Counted from the first letter of the stretch, positions 21,905 through 32,204 are shown. The stretch: 64,000 bases of DNA from Ailurus styani (GCA_002007465.1 LNAC01000337.1:145752-209751); one strand, 5' to 3'. The notes: a model not told the origin generated them from the letters alone. Made by a program: numbers and translations.

Positions 21905-21968
21905 GTGTGTGTGTGCGCACATGTGTGCACGTGTGTGATCACGTGTGTATGTATGTGTGTGTGTGTGC
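21905..21968. repeat. Imperfect (GT)n tract
   Basis: GT-rich tract interrupted by gcgc, cacg and tatg words; no uninterrupted run longer than about 12 bases. Confidence 0.85.
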
Positions 21969-22629
21969 CCGCCCAGTAGGACACAGGTTGAAAGCACAAC
22001 AAATATCAGAGGAACTCAAACAGCTTTCAGGGCATGTCCAGAATCTCTGCTCTCTGCCCACCCACGCCTATTTCCCTGGTGGTGGGAATGGGGGCTCTCA
22101 AGTGCTCCTGCCCAGACCACCTACACCTCTAGCCATCCAGGGCTAAAACACCTCGGGTCCTGGAGAGGCCAGAGCCCCATCCAGCAAGGGTCTGCTCAAG
22201 CCCCGCGTTCGGATGGCTGGAACTTCTGACTGCAAATGCTGGGAATTTCTAAGAAGGCTGATCTCTCACTGTCAGAGAGCTGGTTCACGATATTTAGTCT
22301 ATACTGCCTGCTCCCAATTTCACCGGTCAAGCCTCCCTCCACCCCATGACTCTACACTTTTCAACACTGCTCCACGTCTTTGGCCTGATATTTGTTTTGG
22401 TGCTCCAAACACAACCAGGAAATGAGGATCTCATTTCCTGTCCCAACGCAGCCATGGGCCCTAGGCTCTTGGAGATGAGGGCGGGGGGGAGGGGGAACTA
22501 GGGGGTCATCGAGTGTCCCATCATCTTATTTTACAGCTGGGATAACCGAAGCCCAGAGAAGGGATAACCTCAACAAGGTTGCAAAGTCAGTGTTTTCAAG
22601 ACAGCTTGGCCTTTTGAATATAAATAAAT

Positions 22630-22829
22630 AAGGATTTTGAGCGAGAGAGAGAGGGGCAGAGGAGGGGCAGACTCCCCGGCTGAGTGCAGAGCCCTATATG
22701 GGGCTTGATCCCACAACCCTGAGACCATGACCTGAGCCAAAACCAAGAGTCAGAAGCTGAACTGACTGAGGTACCCAGGCTCCCCCTCCACCTTTAAAAA
22801 AGATTGATTGATTGATTTTAGAGAGAGAG
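22630..22829 (-). mobile_element. Composite SINEC with extra SINE-tail sequence at its 5' end, antisense
   Basis: The main antisense SINEC (about 22630-22785) ends at its head with 'gaggtacccaggctcccc'. A further 44 bases, 'ctccacctttaaaaaagatt' then (gatt)n and (ga)n, follow: these look like the 3' tail of a second antisense SINEC cut off in its CT arm. The whole unit is flanked by identical 16-bp repeats ttgaatataaataaat at 22614-22629 and 22830-22845, so it seems to have inserted as one piece. Confidence 0.85.
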
Positions 22830-22949
22830 TTGAATATAAATAAATGTAAAATTAAACAAAATGAAACAAGTCATTGGATTTTATTGGCTAAAATAATGCA
22901 TACTATTGTCATGAGTAAGGTCATTTGATTCAAGCTTTTAGCTCAATCA

Positions 22950-23200
22950 TAACTTAATACTATTTACTAAGCACCTACGGTCTGTGAGGAAAGGAACATC
23001 CCCAGACAGGCGATTTCCCTCATTAGATCCTCACAGCAGTCTTGGGAGGTGGGCCCTATTATCCCCATTTCCCAGCTGAGAAGACTGAGGCTCAGAAAGA
23101 TTTAGTTAACTTCTGCACGGCCACACAGCAAACCAGAGGCAGAGAAGGCTTTCCATCCAGGTCTTCTTAACTCGAAGCCGATCACTTCATTCTTGATGAC
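22950..23200 (-). mobile_element. MIR SINE, nearly full length, antisense
   Basis: 'tactaagcacctacggtctg', 'cattagatcctcacagcagt', 'attatccccatttcccagct', 'gaggctcagaaagatttagt' and 'cacagcaaaccagaggcaga' are in perfect reversed MIR order. Confidence 0.9.
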
Positions 23201-23384
23201 ATTTGAGATGAGAAGGCAGGAGAGCGGCAATAAAGCCCGAAGAGGCTCAAATTTCAAAGATGGAAGAAGAAAAGCAAAGCGCTGTCCTTGGGGACCCGGT
23301 CTCTCGGCCCAGGTCCCAGGGAAATAAAGGGCACGGCAGTGCGTTGAGCTGTTCCTTCTGCGCTGGGAGTGCCCTGGGCACAGG

Positions 23385-23455
23385 GATGGGGCTTATTCAT
23401 CTTTGTATCCACAGAGCCTGGCACGGAGAAGGCACTCGATAAGTGTGTGGTGAAT
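23385..23455 (+). mobile_element. L2 3'-end fragment
   Basis: 'catctttgtatccacagagc' then 'ctggcacggagaaggcactc' and 'gataagtgtgtggtgaataa' is L2 terminal text. Confidence 0.75.
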
Positions 23456-23679
23456 AATAAATGGAGAGGATGGAAAATGACCTTACCAAAAGGGAAGACT
23501 GGAGAAGAAGTACCACACATACTACAGTCAGTGCCTCTCCAACATGACACACCGGGGAGAAGACCAGTGTGTAGACATCACCCCAGACAGAAAGGATAAA
23601 CAACTGGCCGAGATCCTGCCGCACAACACTCAGAAAAGGCTGGTGTTGCCAACTGTCTTGTGCACAGTACCATGGTCCT

Positions 23680-23925
23680 AGAAGCTACATTTGCTGAACG
23701 CTTACCAAAGGTCAGACACAGCACTAACCACTCCCAGTGCATTATTCCATTTAAGCCTCACACTGGCTCCCAAGAGCTAGGTGTTATTGATATCCCTACT
23801 TTGCAGAGGAGAAAACCGAGTCTCAGAGAGGTTAAGTGACTTGTCCAAGGTCATACAGCTAGTCAGAGTGGAAGCTTGAACATGAAACTCAGTCTGTTAA
23901 TTCGAAGGTAACCAGTTCACTTGAA
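23680..23925 (-). mobile_element. MIR SINE, nearly full length, antisense
   Basis: 'gcacactaacc'-type start, 'ccatttaagcctcacactgg', 'ctttgcagaggagaaaaccg', 'gagaggttaagtgacttgtc' and 'caaggtcatacagctagtca' follow the reversed MIR consensus, one of the best-preserved MIRs here. Confidence 0.92.
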
Positions 23926-24146
23926 GCTGTTGGCTTTGGTGGTTCTTCTCATTGAATTGCACACTTGAGACCAAACAGCCATCAGCCTGGAAGCTACCAC
24001 TAGAAAAATGGTACTCTGATATCAGTGTATCAGAATTTGACAAGGATCCATGTCTTACTTTCTTGTTCTTGTGATTTATCTTCACCTTTCCAGATCCCTT
24101 TCCCTACTTCTTTAATCACTGCTTGTCACCTGCTCATCTCCTGGAG

Positions 24147-24148
<2 letters not shown>

Positions 24149-24178
<30 letters not shown>
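24149..24178. repeat. (GT)n microsatellite, 15 units
   Basis: Uninterrupted GT run of 30 bases. Confidence 0.96.
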
Positions 24179-24180
<2 letters not shown>

Positions 24181-24269
24181 TTGACTTTGTGCAATGATTT
24201 GGAGGATATCTTTTTAGAAAAGAACACAATCACATTACCACTTCTTCTTGACTCTTGTAGAGACAGGTG

Positions 24270-24390
24270 GCCATTGAAGTACCAGTGTCACATTTGTCAG
24301 AGGACAAGCTCAAGGAGAACAGGGACCATGTCTGCTTGGATGCCTGGCACTGTAGTGAGTGCTCACAAAATATTTGTTGAGTGAATGAGA
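24270..24390 (+). mobile_element. L2 3'-end fragment
   Basis: 'aagctcaaggagaacaggga', 'ccatgtctgcttggatgcct', 'ggcactgtagtgagtgctca' and 'caaaatatttgttgagtgaa' are clear L2 terminal words. Confidence 0.85.
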
Positions 24391-25064
24391 TTCCAGAATT
24401 GGTACTGGCATCTCCAAACAGGGTAAGATGGCCTCTACCCTGCATACAGCCCCATCTCTGACTTCTCAGCCTCTGGGAAGATTTTCCAGAAGCCCACCAT
24501 TTCTCCTTCTTTGGTCCAGAAACCAAAAAGGGCTGCCTGTTGAGTCAGCGTGATTGGCTATCCAGGAGCCGGCCTTTCCTGGACCACAGTACCCTCCCAG
24601 AGGATCAGCCTCTGGGAAGTGGGCATCTAGCCTCCGATGAGCCAGGATGACTTCATGAAGGAAATTCCCTACTCTCTGTAAGGATACTTTGCCAAGTAGA
24701 GGGTCTGGAGCCCAAGTGACCTGTGTGATCAGGATGGAGTCTCTGGGGTCAATGAAATTCTGGAGGAACAGAGGGGCATGGAGATGCCACCCAGGGCACC
24801 CATATCTGCTCTTCCAGTGTTCTCCATAATCTTGACTATTTTTCCCCCATATCCCACTTCTAGCTAAGGTTGCTCTCTGCCTGGACCTCCTTCAGCATTA
24901 GTTTTGCGTTGTTCTTCTCTCCAGAGAGTATCCTGTTTTAGACTTTCCTCCCAATTGAATTTGTCTTTCTCTCTCCGAGCCAAATCTTATTTTGTTATTT
25001 TCCATCAATATCTTTAACCCCCTTTGAGGCATCTGCATTCCTTCTCTGCCCTTCTTGGCAATAG
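24391..25064. other. Unique sequence, no gene seen
   Basis: No repeat, RNA gene or exon recognised. Mixed composition. Confidence 0.5.
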
Positions 25065-25195
25065 CAGCACCTCCCTATTAAGAATCTTATGCAAATTTCA
25101 TTAGTGTGTTGTTTACTCCGTCTTCCAGATCATTATTAAAGATGTTACCTAAGAGCAGAACAAACATCGGTTCCACACACCGTCAGCGAGGCCAC
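25065..25195 (+). mobile_element. CR1/L3-type LINE relict
   Basis: 'cttatgcaaatttcattagt', 'cttccagatcattattaaag', 'atgttacctaagagcagaac' resemble the end region of CR1/L3 elements, in which a phrase about a 'catcattaataaaaatgtt' motif and 'acagggccaag' is typical. The match is from memory and this copy is very old. Confidence 0.5.
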
Positions 25196-25890
25196 GCTGT
25201 CATTTATCTTTGGTTTGCCTGTGTGCGCTATTTCATTTCCAGAGGAAGGTTCTTCCAGGTTTGAATTTATTTCACAAGAAAAGTTTCATAGGAAATTATG
25301 ACAAACGTTTTAATAAATCCTGATCTTAACAGCTGTCCACAGCACCCTGCCCTTGAGGTTCCAGCAGAAGGAGCAAGCTGAGGAAACTGCTTGTTTCCAT
25401 CAGAAACTCTGCTGGGGAGTCAGTGGTCTTTGGGATGTTAGCTGAGTTTCCTCTAATATCTCTGTATCACTTGGTTGGCCAGCCAAGAACATGTATGAAA
25501 TACCTACCAGCTTCTGGCTTCCAGGGCACTGGGAAGACACAAGAAAACAAAGAAGGTGGCCCTTGTCCTCAAGAACCTTACAGTCCAACTGAGCAGAGGG
25601 ACATTTGCACACATTCACCTGCCACATGGGGGAGACCAGAGGGGACCAGGATTCTGAGGAAAGTGGCATGCGATCAGGTATAGGCTGCATTTAAAAATAT
25701 CAGAGTGTGGCACGTGTTTGAAAACTTGAACTCATCATTATGGAAAATGTCAAACACACACACAAAAACAGAATGAATAGGAGCCTCCATGCACTCCTCA
25801 CTCAGGACCCACTATTGCAACATTTTGTTGTTTTTATGCCATCTCCTTGCGCCTTGTGTTCCTTTTCCTTTTTATTTTCCTGGAAAACTT

Positions 25891-26034
25891 TGTTTGTTTG
25901 TTTGTTTGTTTGTTTGAAGTAGGCTCCATGCCCAATGTGGAGCCCAACATGGGGCCTGAACTCAGGACCCTGAGATCAAGACCTGAGCTAGGATCAAGAG
26001 TTGGACATTTAACTGACTGAGCCCCCTAGGTGCT
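25891..26034 (-). mobile_element. SINEC, antisense, with (TTTG)n tail
   Basis: A (ttg t)n tail of 7 units replaces the normal A/T tail, followed by 'gaagtaggctccatgcccaa', 'tgtggagcccaacatggggc' and the head complement 'actgagccccctaggtgctc'. The CT arm is missing, so the element is shortened. Imperfect flanking repeat 'ttcctggaaaactt' / 'ttccctggaatactt'. Confidence 0.87.
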
Positions 26035-26141
26035 CCTTCCCTGGAATACTTTAAAGCAAATCCCAGACATCATATTGTTGTACCAGTAATTACTTCAGAA
26101 TGCACCTGTAATAGATAAGGACTTTTAATATAAATATGTGA

Positions 26142-26166
26142 GTGTGTGTGTGTGTGTGTGTGTGTG
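26142..26166. repeat. (GT)n microsatellite
   Basis: About 12 GT units followed by a degenerate 'gcgcatgtg'. Confidence 0.93.
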
Positions 26167-26375
26167 CGCATGTGTAACCATGACACCATTATCACATCTA
26201 ACCCAGTTAAAGGTAATTTTTATGACACATCATCTAATATCTGGTCCTTGTTCAATTTTTTTTCTTGGATTGTCTACAGAATGTCTTTTTGCAATTGATT
26301 TATTTGAATAGGACCCAAATAAGGGCCACATTTTATATTTGGTGGACATGTCTCTTAAATCTCTTAATCTACAAC

Positions 26376-28699
26376 ATATCTTTTTTAAAATGCCATTTAC
26401 CTGTTGAAGAAACTAACTGGTTTATCCTGTAAAATTCCCAGTGTAGTCCATCTTACAGGATATTTGTTACGTAAAATAAACACAGAGATATATAAATTAG
26501 GAGACAGTCTAAGAGAAACTAAGAACATCAAGACATGTGACACGGGGACCTTTGGAGCTGGAAGAAAGCCTAGAGGTTGTTTACATGAACCCAGCCCCTG
26601 CCTCACCCTGACCTTCACCTTGAATACAAGCACCTTGTCAGCAATGACCCTGACAGATGTCCACCCTCTTAACTTTGCAGAGGAACTCACTCTGGGATTC
26701 TTTTGTACGGCAAATTGTAGAAAATATATATCGTTCAGCTTAGCAACTATTACAAAATATGTTTATACAGATGAGCAGTGAACCTCTACTGACCCAAATG
26801 CACTTTGCTAAGAGGAGCCATGGGGGGAAAAGGAGGGCAAGATAGGAACAAAAGAAAGCAAGGGGCCAGAGGGACGAGGAAATCCCAACCTGAGTTAGGG
26901 AACTTTAGAAGTCCGAGCGTGGGTGGTGTTTGAAGCTGAAGATGCTGAAATCTGCTGAGCTAGAACATGGCCCTACTACCTCCAAAATCTTCTGCATCAG
27001 ACCCATTCGATCACTGGCCAAATGTGTAATACCCAGCTAAGATGGACCAACCCAATGCCACACAACCTGAGTGGGAGTCCTCCGAAGGCTTCAAGTTTCT
27101 GAGCCCGTCTCCTCCTCATCTGAAGGGTCATCGTGCCCATGAAGCCAAAGGATGCAGGACAGCCCATACACGGGTAAGACACATGGCTGGAGCTCCACGG
27201 CCGAGCGCCGAGACTCGTGCTTGCTTGGGCTCAGTTCAGTCTGTCCCACACCAGACAGACGACCTGTTTGTTCCCTCTGGCTGACATTGCCTGGGGAAAA
27301 TCTATCAACCTGAGTGGCTCTAGTAACAGTCTGACGGGGGGTGGGAGCAAACAAAACGTATCACCAAGGGGAGAAAGGGAGCAGTTATTCTGCGAGTTCT
27401 TTGGGGAGGTGGCCTTACGACTGGCATTCCCAGTTTGGGCGAGGGACTTGGGAACGACTCCTCTGTCTTTTCTGGGGTCTTTGTATCACAGGCAGATCAT
27501 CTTGTGTTTCCGGTCTCAGCTTCAGCCTGTATAATTTTCCCAAAATACTAAGTAGGTTAGGTAATTCCTCCAGGGCCCTGGGAAGCTCATCGCCCTGATG
27601 TGCTGATGGTGCACTTGTTTACCCAGAGGGAACCAGGTGGGATCCCCTCCTTAGCCTCCTCCTCCTTCCCAGCCTCCAGCACGTGTGCCCTGAGCTTTCG
27701 CAGCACCCCGGGAGTCTGTGTTCAACCTCAAGACAAGGGAGCAGGACCTCGGCCTGCGCCGTGTCCCTTCCAGCCCTCCCCACAAGGATCTGGAGCGGGG
27801 AGAGAGGTGAAAACTGTGTAGAGGACGTGGGTGATCACAAGGAAACAGCAAAAAGAAATAGGAGCTGCTTTTGATGCTGTCTTGGTATTGATCAGGGCTC
27901 CTAAGGCTTAATTCCTCGCCTCATCCAGTGGTCCTGGGCTCCCCCCATCTTCAGCCCGTGTTAATTTCAGGGTTCTGCTGAAACGGGGCCAGTCTGGGAG
28001 CTGTTTGCTGGGTCCCGGCCGGCTCACCCCTTCCTCCTTTATTAGTAAACTCTCCACCCCTCTGGTCTTCTCTTTTCCCCAGCCGACCAGCCCTCAGCAG
28101 ATGGTCTGGTTTCAGGAGACCACCAGGAACACAGCAAAGCTCTCCTAAGTCTCGTAGAAACCCATCATTTAGGGTGGCCACCCCTACTTCTTCCCCAATC
28201 CCTCTCTCCCCTGACCTCGAAGATCTGAAGATCCCCCGAATCAGGGAGCTGGGTGTTGGGTTTCCTTGAAGGAAAAGGCCCGCCTGCATCCAGAAAACGT
28301 CAGAACCCAGGCTTCTGTAGGTGCAGGAGAGCAAACTCGCCGCTCCCATTAGGCACCGTCTCAAGTCCAAACACACCTGCAGGCCCAGGAGAGCTCTCCA
28401 AGGCCTGGCAGAGAAGGAGAGTGAGAAAGCGAGTGATTTCTGAGTCCTTCAAAGCCGGCGATTCAGCCAGAACTCTTCACTGCTATTGATGTCCAGCAAT
28501 CAATAGCTACTTTTCGACAAGCAAGTCTCATATTCCAACCTTCTCTCCACAAGCCCCCAAAATAAACCCAGCCAGTCCTTAAGAGCCTCACCTGCCCTGC
28601 TTCTGGTGCTCAATGCTGACCTGAGTTTCTTTTTGAAAATGGGGATTTCCCCCACCCTCCCACCAGTGACCCCCTGGTCCTGAAAACACAGAACAGAAA
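26376..28699. other. Unique, increasingly GC-rich sequence; no gene seen
   Basis: About 2.3 kb without SINEC, L1 or obvious MIR. GC content rises from here on. Frames (27090-27354 minus, 27217-27534 plus, 27951-28376 minus) overlap one another on both strands and show no protein family, as expected by chance in GC-rich DNA. Confidence 0.5.
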
Positions 28700-28985
28700 G
28701 CAGCCAGAGAGAGCTCGGTAATTAATAAAAACAGTGACAGCCAGCCAGGCCCACTGCCTCCCTGAAGATCAGCAAGCGTTCACGCTTTTTCTCTCAAAGC
28801 AAGGCCCACGGAGGACTCATTCTAGCTTCTCCAATCACATCGTCAGTGTATTAATAATTTAGCCCTGGGGTGGGGTTGTCTCTGCTGGTGAGTAGCTTCG
28901 GGGCCTCAAGTTATCAAAATACTAATGCTACCAATTTATCAGCGCTGGCTGATGGAGTGCCAGAGGTTGCTAGCAGTTGCGGGGG
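28700..28985. promoter_or_regulatory. Candidate conserved non-coding element
   Basis: In a GC-rich setting this block is AT-rich and repeat-free, with 'cggtaattaataaaaacagt', 'ctccaatcacatcgtcagtg', 'tattaataatttagccctgg' and 'taccaatttatcagcgctgg'. TAATTA and AATCA words suit homeodomain binding. Conservation was not tested. Confidence 0.4.
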
Positions 28986-29539
28986 AGGGGGCCGTGTAAT
29001 AACAGGGAAGACCTTGTCCAAACGGGATTGCAATGGGATTTCCTGTGTGAGGAAACACAGACTGGCCCGTTCTATGCCCCCTGGCCTTCCTGGGACCCTG
29101 AAGGGAAGGCTTTGGCTCAGACCTTGCAGGCAGTCAGCCCCACCCCCACGAGGACCAAGGGCAAAGGGGGGATGGAGGGTGTAGCAAGCCTGGTGATTCG
29201 GGTTCCTGAAATCTGGCACGGGGACTCCCGGCGGAGTCTCCTTATGGATTGTTTCTCTGCCTGCCAACGTGTGGGACGCGTGGCCCCGGTGGAAAGTGGA
29301 AAGGCTTCAGTGGAAATCGGGCACGACGCAGAGAACGTCAAATCACAGTAAGGATTTCTCCTTCTCCAATTCTCTTTCAACCTTCACGTTCCTTAAAGGG
29401 AAATCTGTGCCTCGGGGGCTCCGGCGTCGTCCCCCCCAACGTGGGATTCTCAGCCTCCCTCGCACCTGCTCACCTCCCTCCTCAACAAGGGAAGCCGCCC
29501 TCAGGCTCCTGGCCTGGGGGCCGTGTCTCTGGAGACTGA
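28986..29539. other. Unique GC-rich sequence, no gene seen
   Basis: Several overlapping frames on both strands (28977-29351, 28914-29267, 29269-29631) give no recognisable protein; no repeats seen. Confidence 0.5.
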
Positions 29540-29710
29540 CAGCACTGTTCGGTTTCTGCTGTATTTATTTTTATAGTTACCTGAGGTTCGCGGCAAGTCG
29601 TACTGATTTTCCACTTACCGTTGGGATGTAAAATGTTCTTTCAAAGCGCTTATATTTGAGTTACACATCAGACGACTCAAAATAAAAAGGTGAAGTCGGT
29701 CATAGGCTGG
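29540..29710. promoter_or_regulatory. Candidate conserved non-coding element
   Basis: AT-rich and CpG-containing at once: 'ctgtatttatttttatagtt', 'cgcggcaagtcgtactgatt', 'ttcaaagcgcttatatttga', 'catcagacgactcaaaataa'. Retained CpGs in single-copy AT-rich DNA hint at constraint. Speculative. Confidence 0.3.
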
Positions 29711-29798
29711 GGGGGTGTACATGGACGTAGGGGTACGAGTGAGGGCCCCACGGGGGCACCTGGGATTGAGGAGCTCTGAGCCGGTTTGAGTTGTCCCC

Positions 29799-29844
29799 GG
29801 GGGGGGGTGGGTGGAGAACGGGGTGGGGACAGGGCTTCTCGGGG
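29799..29844 (+). other. G-quadruplex-prone tract
   Basis: Nine consecutive G followed by tgggtgg and ggggtgggg words give at least four G-runs of three or more within 45 bases. Confidence 0.7.
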
Positions 29845-30312
29845 AGACCGAACGTCTCTCCTGCTGCCACCCCCCATCCCCGGTGTCGGGGGACACACGG
29901 TACACACTTCGCGTGACCCGTCTGCCTGATATCGAAAACTCACTTTCCCCCAGGGAACTGCAGGGATGGTCCATTCAGTGGGCTTGTGACCCAAGCCAGG
30001 CCAACAGAAGTCCCTCCCTGAAAGCTTTCATGCTGAATCGAGGGGGGAAAGTCCTCTTTTCCCTACAATTCTGGAATCGTGAGGCTGTGGGCTGCCTCAC
30101 AGCTGTTCTCTCTGACAGAACGGGGCTCAGAGTTGAGATGACAGAGGGACAGAAAGATAGATCTCCAGTCCTGTTTGAGTCGCTGGATCCAGGGGGCCCT
30201 TCTGCCAACTTACATTGGCCTGTTCACCCAAACCAATAAAAACACACTCCCTTCGTGCTGACGGTGCTTTGAGGTAGGTTTCTGTCACTTGCATTTAAGG
30301 GTGTCCTGATGA

Positions 30313-30447
30313 GGGGCGCCTGGGTGGCTCAGTTGGGCATCTACCTTCGGCTCGGGTCATGATCCCAGGGTCCTGGGATGGAGCCCCACGTTGGGCTCCC
30401 TGCTCAGTGGGGAGTCTGCTTCTCCCTCTGCCCCTCACCCTGCTAGT

Positions 30448-30488
<41 letters not shown>

Positions 30489-30532
30489 GTCTCCCTCTAT
30501 GTCTCAAATAAATAAGTAAAATCTTTAAAAAA
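30313..30532 (+). mobile_element. SINEC with expanded CT arm, sense
   Basis: The head 'ggggcgcctgggtggctcag' lacks the usual 'tcggttaagc' stretch (reads 'cagttgggcatctaccttcg'). The rest is normal. The 3' CT arm is expanded to an uninterrupted (CT)16 at 30449-30480. The tail ends 'aaaatctttaaaaaaag'. Confidence 0.94.
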
Positions 30533-30554
30533 AGAAGAGAGAGAGAGAGGGACC

Positions 30555-31500
30555 CCTGTTGAAATAATTATATGAAAAGGTGCTCAACATCAGTAGCCGT
30601 CAGGGAAATGGAAATCAAAGCCCCCGAGACACCACTTCACACCCACCAGGATGGCTAGAATCAAAAAGAGAATAACAGGTGTCCACGAGGAGAAATCGGA
30701 ACCTTCACGCACCGCTGGCGGGAAAGTAAAATGATGCCACCTGCCTGGCAGGTCCCCAAAAGGTGAAACATAGAATTACCATGTGATCTAGAAATTCCAC
30801 TCTTGGGGACATACCCGAGGGACATGAGAACATGTCTACACAAAAATGTGTGCGTGCACGTGGAAGGAACCAGAGGGTGTTGGGCTAAGTGCAAGAAGTC
30901 AGAGAATGAAAAATACCACGCGATGTCACTCATGTGTGGAATTTAAGAAACAAAATAGATGAGCATAGGGGAAGGGAAGGAAAAATAAGATGAAAATTGG
31001 GAGGGAGACAAGCCATAAGAGACCCTTAACAAGAGGAAAGAAGCTGAGGCTTCCTGGAGGGGAGGAGGGGGCAATGGGTAACTGGGGATGGGCACTAAGG
31101 GGGGCACGTGATGTGATGAGCACTGGGAATTGTATGGAACTCATGAGTCACTCAACGCTGCCCCTGAAGCTAATAATACAGTATATGTTAACTAAATTGA
31201 ATTTAAATAAAAAAGTGTGTATGAGCACGTGCATAACAGCATCGTTCCTAAGAGCCCACAATGAAAACAACCCAAATGTGTACCCACTATCGACTGGATA
31301 AGCAGAATGTGCCATCCATCCACACAGGAGAGCATTTTTTGGGGCGATGAAAAGGAACGGAAGCCTGGGGCGTCCCACCACAGGATGAACCTTGGACGCA
31401 TTCTGTGAAGTGAAAGCAGCCGGGCACAAAAGAAACGTCGTGTGATTCCATTTCATAGGAGATGTCCGGAGTAGGCAAATTGGTAGGGACAGAAGGTAGA
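30555..31500 (+). mobile_element. Old L1 3' end (L1M type), split by carnivore L1
   Basis: The left piece 30555-30862 reads 'gctcaacatcagtagccgtc', 'accacttcacacccaccagg', 'aattccactcttggggacat'. The right piece from 31232 reads 'cataacagcatcgttcctaa', 'gaaaacaacccaaatgtgta', 'gatgtccggagtaggcaaat'. The two join in consensus order when the younger L1 and one target-site copy are removed. Confidence 0.82.
30863..31210 (+). mobile_element. Carnivore L1 3' end, 5'-truncated, inside L1M
   Basis: 'accagagggtgttgggctaa', 'cactcatgtgtggaatttaa', 'gaaacaaaatagatgagcat', 'gtgatgagcactgggaattg' and 'cagtatatgttaactaaatt' are carnivore L1 3'-UTR text. An imperfect repeat of about 20 bases flanks it: aaaatgtgtgcgtgcacgtg (30843-30862) and aaaagtgtgtatgagcacgtg (31211-31231). 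Confidence 0.88.
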
Positions 31501-31511
31501 TGAGTCGTTCC

Positions 31512-31647
31512 CAGAGTCCTGGGATCGAGGCCCACAACAGGCTTCCCGATCTGCAGGGAGTCCATGTCTCCTTCTCCCTCTGTCCCTCCCTCTGCTTGTG
31601 CTCTCTCTCTCTGACAAATAAATAAACAAAATCTTTAAAAAATATGT
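31512..31647 (+). mobile_element. SINEC, 5'-truncated, sense
   Basis: Begins in the middle of the element at 'cagagtcctgggatcgaggc' with no tRNA-like head, then the CT arm and tail 'aaataaataaacaaaatctt'. Its 3' part is present again right after the N at 31800. Confidence 0.88.
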
Positions 31648-32034
31648 TTTAAGAAAATGGCCCCAAGTGATATCATGGTTATTCGTGTATATGGGGAGCC
31701 CAGGTAATCTGTGCAAATGCTTCTTTCCGGATCAGTGCCACCCCAGGAAGCCCTTGACTTCATACCAGCCCACAAGGTGGATGTTATCCCTGTTTTATAN
31801 CTCTCCCTCTGTCCCTCCCTCTGCTTGTGTTCTCTCTCTCTCTGACAAATAAATAAACAAAATCTTTAAAAAATATGTTTTAAGAAAAGAGCCCCAAGTG
31901 ATATCATGGTTATTCATGTACGTGGGGAGCCCAGGTAATCTGTGCAAATGCTTCTTTCCGGATCAGTGCCACCCACCCCAGGAAGCCCTTGACTTCATAC
32001 CAGCCCACAAGGTGGATGTTATCCCTGTTTTATA
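31573..32034. other. Single-N gap at 31800 flanked by near-duplicates
   Basis: 31573-31799 and 31801-32034 align over their whole length. By eye they differ by about five substitutions and two short indels (for example 'gccaccccagg' against 'gccacccaccccagg'). Both end 'atccctgttttata'. The N lies between. This suggests two haplotype versions of one locus kept as adjacent contig ends. Confidence 0.82.
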
Positions 32035-32110
32035 GATGAGGAAACCGAGGCACGGAGAATTTAAATAAGTCAGTTATTAATGTATTAATTAATATATGAA
32101 TTCCAGACCT
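32010..32110 (-). mobile_element. MIR fragment, antisense
   Basis: 'ttatccctgttttatagatg' and 'aggaaaccgaggcacggaga' are the reversed MIR core. Confidence 0.7.
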
Positions 32111-32204
32111 CTGCCGTGGTGGTCCGCTTGCAGGCAGTTCAGGTGACACGTAGGTATGTTGCGTCACTTCCTACAGAACGCGGATGATGGGGAGAAGCAA
32201 ATAA

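Larger units (their letters stand above)
25690..26375 (-). mobile_element. Old L1 (L1M/L1ME type), antisense, hosting a SINEC
   Basis: Text before the SINEC ('ggacccactattgcaacatt') and after it ('tttaaagcaaatcccagaca', 'tcatctaatatctggtcctt', 'ttgtctacagaatgtctttt', 'acatgtctcttaaatctctt') is continuous with a familiar antisense L1 region. The SINEC sits at 25891-26034 and a TG run at 26142-26166. No coding domain survives. Confidence 0.75.

Noticed and set aside
30990..31301. A 103-codon frame after a purine-rich stretch
   Set aside because: It lies in the carnivore L1 3' untranslated region.
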